DNA of 23,513 nucleotides from Euryarchaeota archaeon UBA602 (GTDB lineage Archaea > Thermoplasmatota > Poseidoniia > Poseidoniales > Thalassarchaeaceae), in the NCBI GenBank assembly GCA_002498455.1, contig DAHO01000055.1, positions 1 through 23,513 on the forward strand, in the 5' to 3' direction. Positions 7,634-15,418 of this stretch are shown piece after piece. The notes below the pieces were generated by a model. The model was not told where the DNA came from. It saw only the letters and a list, made by a program, of their open reading frames with translations, and made no database searches. Every line of letters begins with the position of its first letter. Position 1 is the first letter of the stretch. Made by a program: the position numbers and the translations under genes.

Positions 7634-8776
7634 TCAAACGGTGGGTACAGGTACTTCACGTAGAATGGCCTCGATGACCTCTTGCTGCTCCAGACCCTTG
7701 ATCTGGTGTTCAGGCTTGAGGATTAGACGGTGGCTTACCGCAAGCGGCGCTACAGCCTTGACATCATCGGGGGTTACGAAGTCACGACCGCGCATGGCAG
7801 CCGCGGCACGGCTCGTCTTGAGCAGTGCTTGTGAACCACGTGGTGATGAACCGACGAGAACACGTGGGTCTTCGCGCGTTCGTGCGACGATTTCAACCAT
7901 GTACATGCGGACAGCCGGGTCGACGTAGACGTCTTCGATGGCCTGCTGCATGGCAACCACGCGTGCAGGGTCTGTGATGACATCGACATCGACAGCATCC
8001 TTCTTTCGAGTGATACGTCGTGCCAAAATCTCGTCTTCATCCGCACGGTCTGGGTAACCAACGCTCATCTTGAACATGAATCGGTCCAACTGAGCTTCAG
8101 GTAGGGGGTAGGTTCCTTCCTGTTCGACAGGGTTCTGTGTTGCCATGGTCAGGAAAGGACTGGGTAGTTTGTGAGTCACGGTACCAATGGTCACCTGCTT
8201 TTCTTGCATGGCTTCTAGTAGAGCAGCCTGCGTCTTGGGAGGCGCACGGTTGATCTCGTCAGACAAGAGTAGATTGCAGAAGATTGGTCCGGGCTTGAAT
8301 GTAAATTCACCCTTCTTTGCATCATAGATGTTCGTTCCCGTGATATCTGCAGGTAGCAGGTCAGGCGTGAATTGAACACGCTTGAAGTCACAACCGAGTG
8401 CATCAGCGAAGGTGTTCGTCATCAACGTCTTTGCAAGTCCTGGGTAATCCTCGAACAGCAGGTTGCCGTTTGAGAGGATGTTGACCAGAACGTTGTCAAT
8501 CACGTGGCTCTTACCGATAATCACTTTTTGCACTTCAGCGCTAATCGCTTGGGCGATTGCACCGACAGCTGCGAGTCTCTCGCGAACTTCTGGTGTGCTC
8601 TGGTGTCTCGGGGTCTGCGGGGCGGCAGGAGCCGGTGCAGGGGCCGCTGGTGCAGGCGCTGGTGTTGGTGCTGGCGCTGCGGGTGCAGGGGCTGGTGCAG
8701 GGGCTGGTGCCGGCGCAGGGGCCGCAGGTGCGGCCGGGGCTACGGGTGCTCCGCCGGGTGGCGGTGGTGCTTGCAT
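7634..8776 (-). CDS. moxR: MoxR-family AAA+ ATPase with Pro/Ala-rich N-terminal extension
   Basis: The protein is 380 residues from ATG 8776. Residues 3-53 are almost only Pro and Ala, and the AAA+ core starts near 65. ATP-site motifs are FEDYPGLAKT (108-117, the MoxR form of Walker A), LLLSDEINRAPPKTQAALLEAMQ (169-191, Walker B with Asp-Glu at 173-174), ATQNP (212-216, sensor 1) and LPEAQLDRF (225-233). A GSSPRGSQ segment near the C-terminus is the usual sensor 2 region. MoxR ATPases act as chaperone-like remodelers for proteins encoded beside them. A GTG at 8785 gives three extra residues, but the Shine-Dalgarno GGAGAG overlaps it and is correctly spaced only for ATG 8776. The gene sits 34 bases after the DUF4350-like gene. 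Family call is firm; the client is unknown. Confidence 0.95.
   Translation of the reverse strand: MQAPPPPGGAPVAPAAPAAPAPAPAPAPAPAPAAPAPTPAPAPAAPAPAPAAPQTPRHQSTPEVRERLAAVGAIAQAISAEVQKVIIGKSHVIDNVLVNILSNGNLLFEDYPGLAKTLMTNTFADALGCDFKRVQFTPDLLPADITGTNIYDAKKGEFTFKPGPIFCNLLLSDEINRAPPKTQAALLEAMQEKQVTIGTVTHKLPSPFLTMATQNPVEQEGTYPLPEAQLDRFMFKMSVGYPDRADEDEILARRITRKKDAVDVDVITDPARVVAMQQAIEDVYVDPAVRMYMVEIVARTREDPRVLVGSSPRGSQALLKTSRAAAAMRGRDFVTPDDVKAVAPLAVSHRLILKPEHQIKGLEQQEVIEAILREVPVPTV
8618..8770 (-). repeat. Low-complexity region encoding the Pro/Ala tract of MoxR
   Basis: About 150 bases are built from near-repeats such as GGTGCAGGGGCTGGTGCAGG on the plus strand, encoding alternating Ala-Pro on the minus strand. 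The region is very GC-rich compared with its surroundings. Such tracts are prone to length change by slippage, so allele length may differ between strains or be mis-assembled. Confidence 0.85.
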
Positions 8777-8784
8777 TCTTTTCA

Positions 8785-8790
8785 CTCTCC
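8785..8790 (-). promoter_or_regulatory. Shine-Dalgarno site deciding the moxR start
   Basis: On the minus strand GGAGAG lies eight bases before ATG 8776. The alternative GTG at 8785 overlaps this site and so cannot use it. Confidence 0.7.
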
Positions 8791-8810
8791 TTTTTTCTTA
8801 GTGACAAATG

Positions 8811-10418
8811 TCACTGCTCTTTCCCCCATCGACGGATTGTCTGGAGCAACTCTCGCAGCTCCTCGGGGGAATAGGTTCGGTTTTGGCTGTAAGCCAATTC
8901 CACAAGACGAGGGTTGCCGATCATCGTTTGGACTTCAGCAGGTGGCTTCAAGGCCATTTCGTCTCGAGTTAAATCATTGAAAATCCGCACCTTGGTCATC
9001 AAAGCTTCGCGGACGCGCTGGCGATAAGATCCGGGGTCTACCTTTTCGGGTCTTTCACGGAATCTAGTCAAATCGAATACATGTCTCCAATTGGGCTTCT
9101 CGGGTACGACCATGATGGCGACAAGGAGCAGAAGGAGGATGTTGAGGATAATGAGCCATTTCAGGAAAGCATCGCTGGTGAGGAGAACGATGGTCGACAT
9201 GGCATCAGTGAATGGTGCGCTCAAGACACCGGTTACGTGTCGGCTCTCATCAAATACAATGTGGAAATTTTCATGCGAATACTTCACTGTACCTGACAAT
9301 TCTTGGTTGTCAAACTCCATCATTGAGTAAATGACGGCCTTGAAGTAATGTTCGTTTCCGGACCAAAGTGAGTTGCCCGTCAAACGACCTTGCCAGCAAG
9401 AGGATTCGCCGACATCGCACTCATTCTTCATGCCCGTGGCTTCGGCCTCCTCAATGTCCCAAAGTCGGTTACTGAATGCAGTTTGATCAGCGACAAAGAG
9501 AATGGAACCGGTTACATCAATGTCTGAGAGAGAACCTGGACTATCTTTCTTGTAGTCCTTAGCGGTAATTCCGGGGAAGTCAATACGGATTACCAAGGCC
9601 AAATCACCTGGGGCTGGATTCATTTCGTTTCCAGCATCTCCGTCTCCTGCAACATCAATGAATGCAGAAACACTGGCCTGAGCCAATACTTTCACATCAC
9701 ATTCTTGCTCCATGTTTTGGCAGTTATCCTCAACTTTCATCCCGGTTGGTTGTCGGAACATTACGGGCATTCGGCAACCGTTGTATTCGTGTTGGGTCAG
9801 TTGTGACGCCTCACAACCTTGGCGCTGTTCCGATTCGGACATGACGCCCACACCATCACCATCGGGGTCGGCCAAGGATTGCTGGATTGCGGCCAAACTC
9901 CACACGTTCTTCGCGTTGGGTGGGTTGGCTACACCTTCTTCGTTGAATTCATCCCAGTAGTTGTCGATATCGTACATGGGGTCATCGAAATAGGTGACAC
10001 CGAATTTGGCCGCGACACGGTTCGCATTGGTATTGTCTGCAGCGATGATGACTTTGCCACCTCGCTCAGTGACAAATTCGTGAATTTTGTTCGCCTCAGT
10101 TTCATCAATCGGCTTCTCAGGTGCAATGATGGTAAGCATGGTTCGATGCGGGTTTTGCCAATCATTGACCAACATCGGCGTGGACATTGTATTGGCGATC
10201 GTGTAGTCCTCTCCACTTTCTCCCAAAGAGTCAGCCATCATATTGAGTTGTGCCAAGCGCATCCCTTCATCATCCGCATCGGTTACGTATGCAGAATAGG
10301 CTGTTTCCTTGTTGGCAGAGAAGGCCATGGGTAGAGCGAGAGTCATCAGCATAATGATGACCAGAGAGGATGCGATGTAAAGGCCGAAGCGACTTCGCTC
10401 ACCCTCTTCGTCTGCCAT
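8811..10418 (-). CDS. DUF4350-like membrane protein, first gene of the MoxR operon
   Basis: The 535-residue protein has one N-terminal membrane segment (about 12-34), a large extracytoplasmic domain, a second membrane segment (419-438) and a cytoplasmic tail of about 95 residues. The part near 90-145, with TIIAPEKPIDETEANKI followed by GGKVIIAADN, resembles the N-terminal DUF4350 fold, where a Rossmann-like domain follows the first helix. HIVFDESRH (386-394) matches the second conserved spot of that family. An insertion rich in Asp, Glu and Cys (about 185-345) is unusual; its seven Cys (202, 215, 233, 240, 334, 341 and others nearby) could form disulfides outside the cell. ATG 10418 follows GGGGGAGG with 5-base spacing. 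DUF4350 proteins are regular members of MoxR/DUF58 clusters. Biochemical role unknown. Confidence 0.78.
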   Translation of the reverse strand: MADEEGERSRFGLYIASSLVIIMLMTLALPMAFSANKETAYSAYVTDADDEGMRLAQLNMMADSLGESGEDYTIANTMSTPMLVNDWQNPHRTMLTIIAPEKPIDETEANKIHEFVTERGGKVIIAADNTNANRVAAKFGVTYFDDPMYDIDNYWDEFNEEGVANPPNAKNVWSLAAIQQSLADPDGDGVGVMSESEQRQGCEASQLTQHEYNGCRMPVMFRQPTGMKVEDNCQNMEQECDVKVLAQASVSAFIDVAGDGDAGNEMNPAPGDLALVIRIDFPGITAKDYKKDSPGSLSDIDVTGSILFVADQTAFSNRLWDIEEAEATGMKNECDVGESSCWQGRLTGNSLWSGNEHYFKAVIYSMMEFDNQELSGTVKYSHENFHIVFDESRHVTGVLSAPFTDAMSTIVLLTSDAFLKWLIILNILLLLLVAIMVVPEKPNWRHVFDLTRFRERPEKVDPGSYRQRVREALMTKVRIFNDLTRDEMALKPPAEVQTMIGNPRLVELAYSQNRTYSPEELRELLQTIRRWGKEQ

Positions 10419-10441
10419 CTTTCGCCTCCCCCTTGTACGCT

Positions 10442-10459
10442 GTGTAGCGCAGGCTACAC
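10442..10459. promoter_or_regulatory. Perfect inverted repeat in the MoxR-operon leader
   Basis: GTGTAGC (10442-10448) and GCTACAC (10453-10459) are exact reverse complements around GCAG. The repeat lies 23 bases before the ATG at 10418 and just downstream of the expected transcription start if the TATA-like box at 10491-10499 is used. It could be an operator or an RNA hairpin limiting translation. Confidence 0.5.
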
Positions 10460-10490
10460 CATAGCGACGCTCTTGGCAATCTCATTCTGC

Positions 10491-10499
10491 AAATATAGG
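10491..10499 (-). promoter_or_regulatory. Candidate TATA box for the MoxR operon
   Basis: The minus strand reads CCTATATTT here, 73 bases before the ATG at 10418. An archaeal start about 25 bases downstream would give a leader near 50 bases containing the Shine-Dalgarno site and the inverted repeat. A second AT-rich candidate, TATATTTA at 10598-10605 on the same strand, is further away. The rest of the 197-base gap (10419-10615) shows no gene. Confidence 0.4.
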
Positions 10500-10594
10500 T
10501 TGCTGCATGACGAGTATGGTCAAATTTGGGTTTTGCAAGGAGTTTCAAGATGACCCTTTCCGTATCATTTCCAAATCACACCATCGCACGAACG

Positions 10595-10614
10595 GGGTAA
10601 ATATACCCAAAAAA
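10595..10614 (-). terminator. T-run and short inverted repeat after the 10616-11599 gene
   Basis: Just past the stop codon the minus strand has a run of six T (10609-10614), then GGGTA and TACCC arms around a four-base loop (10595-10608). T-rich tracts end archaeal transcripts, so this is a reasonable terminator. The arm region also contains a TATA-like TATATTTA and could instead be an upstream promoter for the MoxR operon. Confidence 0.45.
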
Positions 10615-10615
10615 C

Positions 10616-11599
10616 TCAATTTCGACGACTCTGGAACCACGCTGCAGAAGCGATGGCAAGCGGAGTGAGTAGACTCGGGAATCCCAAGAAATTGTCACGG
10701 GTCACTTGGTCCTGATTTTGTGGACCATCATTGTCTCCAACATCGGCCTCATCTTGATCAACCTGGGCTCCGACAGGTCGTGCTTCAACATTGACCACGG
10801 TTTCACCCTTGTTTGACGAGTCACCCAAACCACCATTGGCAACCCCAGTGGAGCGGACTGTGATTTCAATTTCACAAAGTCGAGTTGGATGCGTTGAGGA
10901 TGCATCGAATACAATCGTAGAGGAAATCGTTTCTGATGGTTGAATCAATGGTCCTTCGAGGCCATTATCAAACCAGTTTTCATCATCAGAGGTAAGCACA
11001 GGACAATCATCCTCAATCGTTACGCTCTGCAACTTATCGGCGGTATTGCCGATATTTCTGAAATCAACTTGTAGATTAAATTCGGTACCAGCACTGATGG
11101 TGTGTTCAATTTCGGTGATTTCAACCCCCCATCGATACAATTCGGGAACCGTGACCTCTCCGTCGATATTCTGATTTGATACTGGGGCGACAATAGGTGC
11201 CAATCCCCACGATACTAATTGTCCTTCAATCTCAAAATCGTAGGTGGTCCCTGAAGGAATACTCCAAAGGTCAAGATTTGAGATTTTGAGGGTGAATGTA
11301 TCATTGGATGCACTACCCACTGTGACCGTCTCCTCTCCAGTCAAGGTCGCACTCGAAGATGAATCATAGTCAAGAGCGACGTCTATGTCCCCTGCCAAAT
11401 TATCATTCCGAATCCAAAATCGAATCGTGGTTTCACCCTCCTCCAGCGTAAACGGGTTGTCTTCAGAGGCTCCATCCGTGTAAACAAGCCCCATTTCCCA
11501 TCCAACAGGAGTGGGAATTTCTTGAGCGTTTACAGAACCTTGAGGCAAACCGAACAGAGCGATGGTGCATAGAATCACTCCAACCCATGCGCGCTGCAT
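10616..11599 (-). CDS. Secreted surface protein with signal peptide and C-terminal sorting-like tail
   Basis: This 327-residue protein starts with a Sec signal peptide (hydrophobic 6-19, likely cleavage after VNA at 23-25). The mature part is beta-rich and acidic. Residues about 155-205, including a FRNIGNTAD segment, look like a CARDB/NEW3-type immunoglobulin-like domain, which is common in archaeal surface proteins. A polar linker rich in Asp, Gln and Asn (about 278-303) leads to a C-terminal LGFPSLL...SRRN tail: a Gly-Phe-Pro motif, one hydrophobic helix, and a basic end. That layout resembles PGF-CTERM signals processed by archaeosortases, with PGF changed to LGF. There is no clear Shine-Dalgarno. 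It starts 37 bases after the molybdoenzyme FAD subunit and might be the last gene of that transcript or separate. No specific function is recognisable. Confidence 0.75.
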   Translation of the reverse strand: MQRAWVGVILCTIALFGLPQGSVNAQEIPTPVGWEMGLVYTDGASEDNPFTLEEGETTIRFWIRNDNLAGDIDVALDYDSSSSATLTGEETVTVGSASNDTFTLKISNLDLWSIPSGTTYDFEIEGQLVSWGLAPIVAPVSNQNIDGEVTVPELYRWGVEITEIEHTISAGTEFNLQVDFRNIGNTADKLQSVTIEDDCPVLTSDDENWFDNGLEGPLIQPSETISSTIVFDASSTHPTRLCEIEITVRSTGVANGGLGDSSNKGETVVNVEARPVGAQVDQDEADVGDNDGPQNQDQVTRDNFLGFPSLLTPLAIASAAWFQSRRN

Positions 11600-11611
11600 G
11601 ATGGTTCGTAG

Positions 11612-11640
11612 CGCTCATCCGGCATCAATGCCTCGCTCAT
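11612..11640. promoter_or_regulatory. Palindrome flanked by direct repeats before the surface-protein gene
   Basis: CGCTCAT occurs at 11612-11618 and again at 11634-11640, flanking the near-palindrome GGCATCAATGCC (11621-11632, arms GGCAT and ATGCC). This sits in the 37-base gap between two minus-strand genes. It may be an operator; the elements are short and could arise by chance. Confidence 0.25.
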
Positions 11641-12608
11641 AGGTGTTCAAGCGGTGCGAGAGCTCTTCGTGTCAGAACACGCAGCATCTTACGCCGATAT
11701 GCAGGTGGGAAATACGTGTTACTGACGGGCTTTACCGCCTTTCTGACACCATCTGCTAATTCACGAATACTGTCCTTTCCAGACCATTCAACAATTGCAG
11801 TCTCTGCCAATTCCGAGTGGTCTCCAGGAATACTCTCACATCCGGTGGTTGCCACTCGCAATCCAGTGATTTTTCCGCCTTCGAGTTTCCATGCAGCTGC
11901 GACACCAGCCTCTGGGAAATCCCATGTTTCTCGAAGTCTCAATTTCTGATAGGCCCCCTGCCAATTCTTGGCATCCTCAGGGAGGGTGACGTGGGTAACC
12001 AACTCACCCGGTTTCAACACGTTTCGAGTCATACCATCCAACTGGAAGAATTCTGCAAATGGCATCGATCGTGCACCGGCTCCACTGGCAAGGTGAATGG
12101 TCGCGTCAAGAGCAATGAATGCGGCAGCCAAATCTGCTTGATAGGTGGCCACACAGAGTGTATTTTGATTGGGAATCACTCGACAATCTGCCTCAGTATC
12201 ACAATCACATTTGTGGCACCAATCAATGCTTCTACGCCACTCTTCGGTTTGATTGTACCAATAGCATCGTGTATCGAGACAAATATTTCCACCAACTGTG
12301 GCAGAGCGGCGAATCATGACACTGGCAATCGTAGCCGCAGTTTCCCGAATCAAGGGGTGAGCATCCTCACTATTCGCTAGATCATGGATACGAACCATCG
12401 CACCGATTACAGTACCCGAAAGTGCCGTTAACTCATTCACTTTGGCTAGTGAAATGACATTCGGTTTTGGGTTCAGGTGCCACTTGTAATTCGGCAACAG
12501 GTCTGTACCCCCCGCGACCCAATCAAAGTTGTCCAATTCATTGGCCAATGCCAGTGCCTTCGCTAAATTCTCAGGGGTATGAAGGGTGAATGGGGGCATT
12601 CGCATCAT
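11637..12608 (-). CDS. Molybdenum hydroxylase FAD subunit with [4Fe-4S]-type cysteine insertion (HcrB/HbaD-like)
   Basis: The 323-residue protein is the medium, FAD-binding subunit of a xanthine oxidase-family enzyme. FAD motifs are VAGGTDLLP (31-39) and RRSATVGGNI (100-109). Straight after comes an insertion with Cys at 110, 115, 131, 134, 136, 142 and 152, including LDTRCYWYNQ and EEWRR. This matches the loop in the beta subunit of 4-hydroxybenzoyl-CoA reductase, where four Cys bind a [4Fe-4S] cluster; 115, 131, 142 and 152 are the likely equivalents. Ordinary CoxM and XdhB proteins lack it. The start overlaps the large subunit's stop (ATGA). ATG 12605 is an alternative start, better spaced from GAGGTG at 12613-12618. 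The subunit would pass electrons between the 2Fe-2S subunit and an external carrier. Substrate is not determined. Confidence 0.88.
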   Translation of the reverse strand: MMRMPPFTLHTPENLAKALALANELDNFDWVAGGTDLLPNYKWHLNPKPNVISLAKVNELTALSGTVIGAMVRIHDLANSEDAHPLIRETAATIASVMIRRSATVGGNICLDTRCYWYNQTEEWRRSIDWCHKCDCDTEADCRVIPNQNTLCVATYQADLAAAFIALDATIHLASGAGARSMPFAEFFQLDGMTRNVLKPGELVTHVTLPEDAKNWQGAYQKLRLRETWDFPEAGVAAAWKLEGGKITGLRVATTGCESIPGDHSELAETAIVEWSGKDSIRELADGVRKAVKPVSNTYFPPAYRRKMLRVLTRRALAPLEHL

Positions 12609-15409
12609 TCATCACCTCGATGTCTTCGCTCAACATGCCCCCAAGCTCGGGCAGCTCGCTTGGATGGATCGGCTAAATCCTGGGGTGTTGGAACCACCGC
12701 TTCTCTCCAACCTTCCTTCTGTTCCGCCATCGGCTTATCAGGATCGAATCCGAAGAGAACACCATTCACGTAGGATGACCGATCTTCTTGGATATCTCTA
12801 AGATGATCTCGCTTGGCATGTGCTTCTGCTCTTTCCACCAGAACCTGTTGTAGAGGCCCGGGTTCAAAACGAGGTACAGGCAAATCGAGTGGATCATCGA
12901 CCTTGATTTTTCTACAGTGTTTTTCTATTCGCTTGTGTAGGCGATCGGGTGTGACTGGCAATTCATTAATCCGAATTCCAATGGCGTCGTATATTGCATT
13001 GCAAACCGCAGGTAGGATTGGGAGTAGAGGCCCCTCTCCAGCTTCCTTTGCACCGAAGGGCCCCTCGGGGTCATTACTTTCGACAATGATTGGGACCACA
13101 TCGGGCATCTCATGTACACTCATGATTTTGTAATCCAACAAATCAGGATTCATGAGATGACCATCTCTTCCATACTTCATCTCCTCAGACAATACTTGTC
13201 CCATGCCCATATGACAAGAACCGATGATTTGCCCTTTGACCGCCAATGGATTGAGTGCCTTGCCACAATCGTGTGCGGCCCAAGCCTTTGTGATCTTAAC
13301 AAACCCAGTTTCAACATCAACATCAACCTCGGCAACGTAGGCTGAGAATGAATAGGCTGGTGCCAAACCAGCAGCTGCGCCTTTGTGAACACCGCCCATG
13401 GGAGGCGTACGATATGCACCAGATGCAATCAGCGAACCCACATCAGCCTGTGCCTTGTGTACGGCCTCAAGCCAAGAAACGCCCACAGCGGGGTCGTGCT
13501 TGTAGTAAATTCGCCTATCCCCCAAGACCAAAACGTCAGGATTGTATCCAGTAATCTCCCATGCGGCTTTCATCACCTTATCGCGTAATTCGCATGCAGC
13601 CTTGATGGCCGCATTGCAATTCATGAATGTCACGCGACTCGAATAAGATCCGAGATCAACGGGCGCTGTGTCGCTCTCTTTGCTCCGGATTCGAATCATA
13701 TCCAGTGGCAACGCTAGAACTTCAGATACGGCTTGAGCGACAGCTGTATCACTCCCTTGGCCAATATCTGCTGCACCCGTATGAACGGTGACACCACCAT
13801 CCATATCACACTGCAAGTGGACGGTTGCGTGTGGGAAATTCTCCGGGTCCCAATGGATTGGCAGTCCTGAGCCGGAAATGAAGAAACCACACCCTACGCC
13901 GATTCCTTTTCCTAATGGCAGGTTTCTGAATTTTTCATCCCAACCCGATTGTTCACGCACTTTGGCTAGACACTCACGCATCCCAGTGCTAGTCACTCTG
14001 AAACCAGTAATGGTTCGGCTGTGGGGTGGCAATAAATTGGCAAGTCTGAACGTCATTGGATCGACGTTCATTTGCTCTGAAACCGCATCAATTCCTACCT
14101 CGACCGCGCAGCGGCTATTCACTGCACCATGCCCACGCATAGCTCCGCTAGCAGGCTTATTTGTCCACACTCTAGCACCTGTGTAATTGAAGGCTCCAAT
14201 TTCATAAGGTGCCGTGTGGAGTACACCGTTGTAGTATGTCGTCACATGACCAAATGATGCAAAGGCCCCACCATCGATTAGAGCGTCAGTTTCGATTCCT
14301 GCGATGCGTCCTTCATCATCTGCAAAAACTCCCATTTGAATCCTAGAGGGGTGTCGGCCACGATTAATCCAGTAGACTTCCTCTCGATCAAAGTTGATTC
14401 GAACCGGCCGTCCCGATTTTCGCGCCAAAATTGCAGCACACATTTCATGAGGAAATGGATCGGATTTCCCTCCAAAACCCCCGCCGACAAACGTACGATG
14501 TACATTGATCTGGTGCATGGGAATGTCAAGAACTGCAGACAATCCTCTATGGAGATAGTGAGGTACTTGTTGTGGTGTCCAAACAGTCAATCTTCCTGCT
14601 GGATCCCAATGTGCAACTACTGCATGTGGTTCGGTAAATCCGTGGTGTAATCCAGCAGTTTCCCAATCGGATTCATGAACGAAAGGAGCACTCTTCATCC
14701 CATCAAGATCACCGAACTGTTGGAAAACTCGTTTTTGAACATTTGATTCCCCAATGTGGTATTTACCCCTGTCGTGAATTGGATGTTCAGAATCCTTCAA
14801 TCCATCTTCCATATCATGGATACTTGGAAGGACTTCATAATCAACGATGATTGCATTCATGGCTTCGATGGCTGTGGCTTCATCAATAGCGCAAACGCAC
14901 GCAACCAAATCACCCACATGTCGGACTTTATCTTGAGCCATTGCATGCTCGTCTTTGGTTACAGGAAGAACTCCGAACTTGTTTACTGAATCTTGCCCAG
15001 TCGCTACTGCAAATACACCTTCCATTGCTTCAGCAGCAGAGACATCGATTGACCTAATCTTCGCATAGTGATGAGGTGATCTGAGAATTTTTCCTATCAA
15101 TTCTCCCTGCAATCGGATGTCATCTCCATATTCGGCTTGGCCAGTAACTTTCCAGTTGGAATCCACAAGGGGGACCGATTTACCAATCGTCATCCCGGTG
15201 ATATGTCGGTCGTGAACATGAGGGCCACGGGGCTGTTTCTTCCAACCGCCTACCGATTCGGGAACATAGTCCAAATCTTGGAGATTTGAATGTGGATTTG
15301 AGCCACCAGACCCTGGGACTCCGAAATCCTGTTGCCCCGCTACACGCTTTCCATCCGTACGCTTCTTGTCACCGCTTTTACCAGGAGCTTGACGATATCC
15401 TTTGGCCAT
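12605..15409 (-). CDS. Molybdenum hydroxylase catalytic subunit (xanthine oxidase family, HcrA-like)
   Basis: The protein is 934 residues from ATG 15409. It is the molybdopterin-binding subunit of a xanthine oxidase-type enzyme. The aldehyde oxidase a/b hammerhead domain covers about 80-200. Cofactor-binding segments follow: FVGGGFGGK (307-315), GAMRGHG (422-428), DIGQGSD (548-554), and GAKEAGEGP (786-794), in which Glu792 aligns with the catalytic Glu of xanthine oxidase. The form I CO dehydrogenase motif AYxCSFR is absent. It has a basic, Gly-rich N-terminal extension of about 75 residues and a C-terminal extension of about 100 beyond the usual end, making it longer than typical HcrA (about 770). 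A GTG at 15418 right after the hcrC-like stop is possible, but ATG 15409 has AGGTG at the right distance. The substrate is unknown; an aromatic or acyl-CoA-linked ring is a guess from the partner subunit. Confidence 0.92.
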   Translation of the reverse strand: MAKGYRQAPGKSGDKKRTDGKRVAGQQDFGVPGSGGSNPHSNLQDLDYVPESVGGWKKQPRGPHVHDRHITGMTIGKSVPLVDSNWKVTGQAEYGDDIRLQGELIGKILRSPHHYAKIRSIDVSAAEAMEGVFAVATGQDSVNKFGVLPVTKDEHAMAQDKVRHVGDLVACVCAIDEATAIEAMNAIIVDYEVLPSIHDMEDGLKDSEHPIHDRGKYHIGESNVQKRVFQQFGDLDGMKSAPFVHESDWETAGLHHGFTEPHAVVAHWDPAGRLTVWTPQQVPHYLHRGLSAVLDIPMHQINVHRTFVGGGFGGKSDPFPHEMCAAILARKSGRPVRINFDREEVYWINRGRHPSRIQMGVFADDEGRIAGIETDALIDGGAFASFGHVTTYYNGVLHTAPYEIGAFNYTGARVWTNKPASGAMRGHGAVNSRCAVEVGIDAVSEQMNVDPMTFRLANLLPPHSRTITGFRVTSTGMRECLAKVREQSGWDEKFRNLPLGKGIGVGCGFFISGSGLPIHWDPENFPHATVHLQCDMDGGVTVHTGAADIGQGSDTAVAQAVSEVLALPLDMIRIRSKESDTAPVDLGSYSSRVTFMNCNAAIKAACELRDKVMKAAWEITGYNPDVLVLGDRRIYYKHDPAVGVSWLEAVHKAQADVGSLIASGAYRTPPMGGVHKGAAAGLAPAYSFSAYVAEVDVDVETGFVKITKAWAAHDCGKALNPLAVKGQIIGSCHMGMGQVLSEEMKYGRDGHLMNPDLLDYKIMSVHEMPDVVPIIVESNDPEGPFGAKEAGEGPLLPILPAVCNAIYDAIGIRINELPVTPDRLHKRIEKHCRKIKVDDPLDLPVPRFEPGPLQQVLVERAEAHAKRDHLRDIQEDRSSYVNGVLFGFDPDKPMAEQKEGWREAVVPTPQDLADPSKRAARAWGHVERRHRGDE

Positions 15410-15418
15410 CTTCAGCAC

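Noticed and set aside
8463..8801. Gly/Ala-rich open frame on the plus strand opposite moxR
   Set aside because: It is the mirror of the Pro/Ala codon repeat in moxR; the AAA+ protein on the minus strand is clearly the real gene.
11817..12380. Open frame of 187 codons on the plus strand opposite the FAD subunit
   Set aside because: No start signal, and its composition is that of an antisense reading of a conserved minus-strand gene.
12605..15409. Carbon monoxide dehydrogenase (form I CoxL)
   Set aside because: The AYxCSFR active-site motif is missing, and the FAD subunit has the HCR-type cysteine loop that CoxM lacks.
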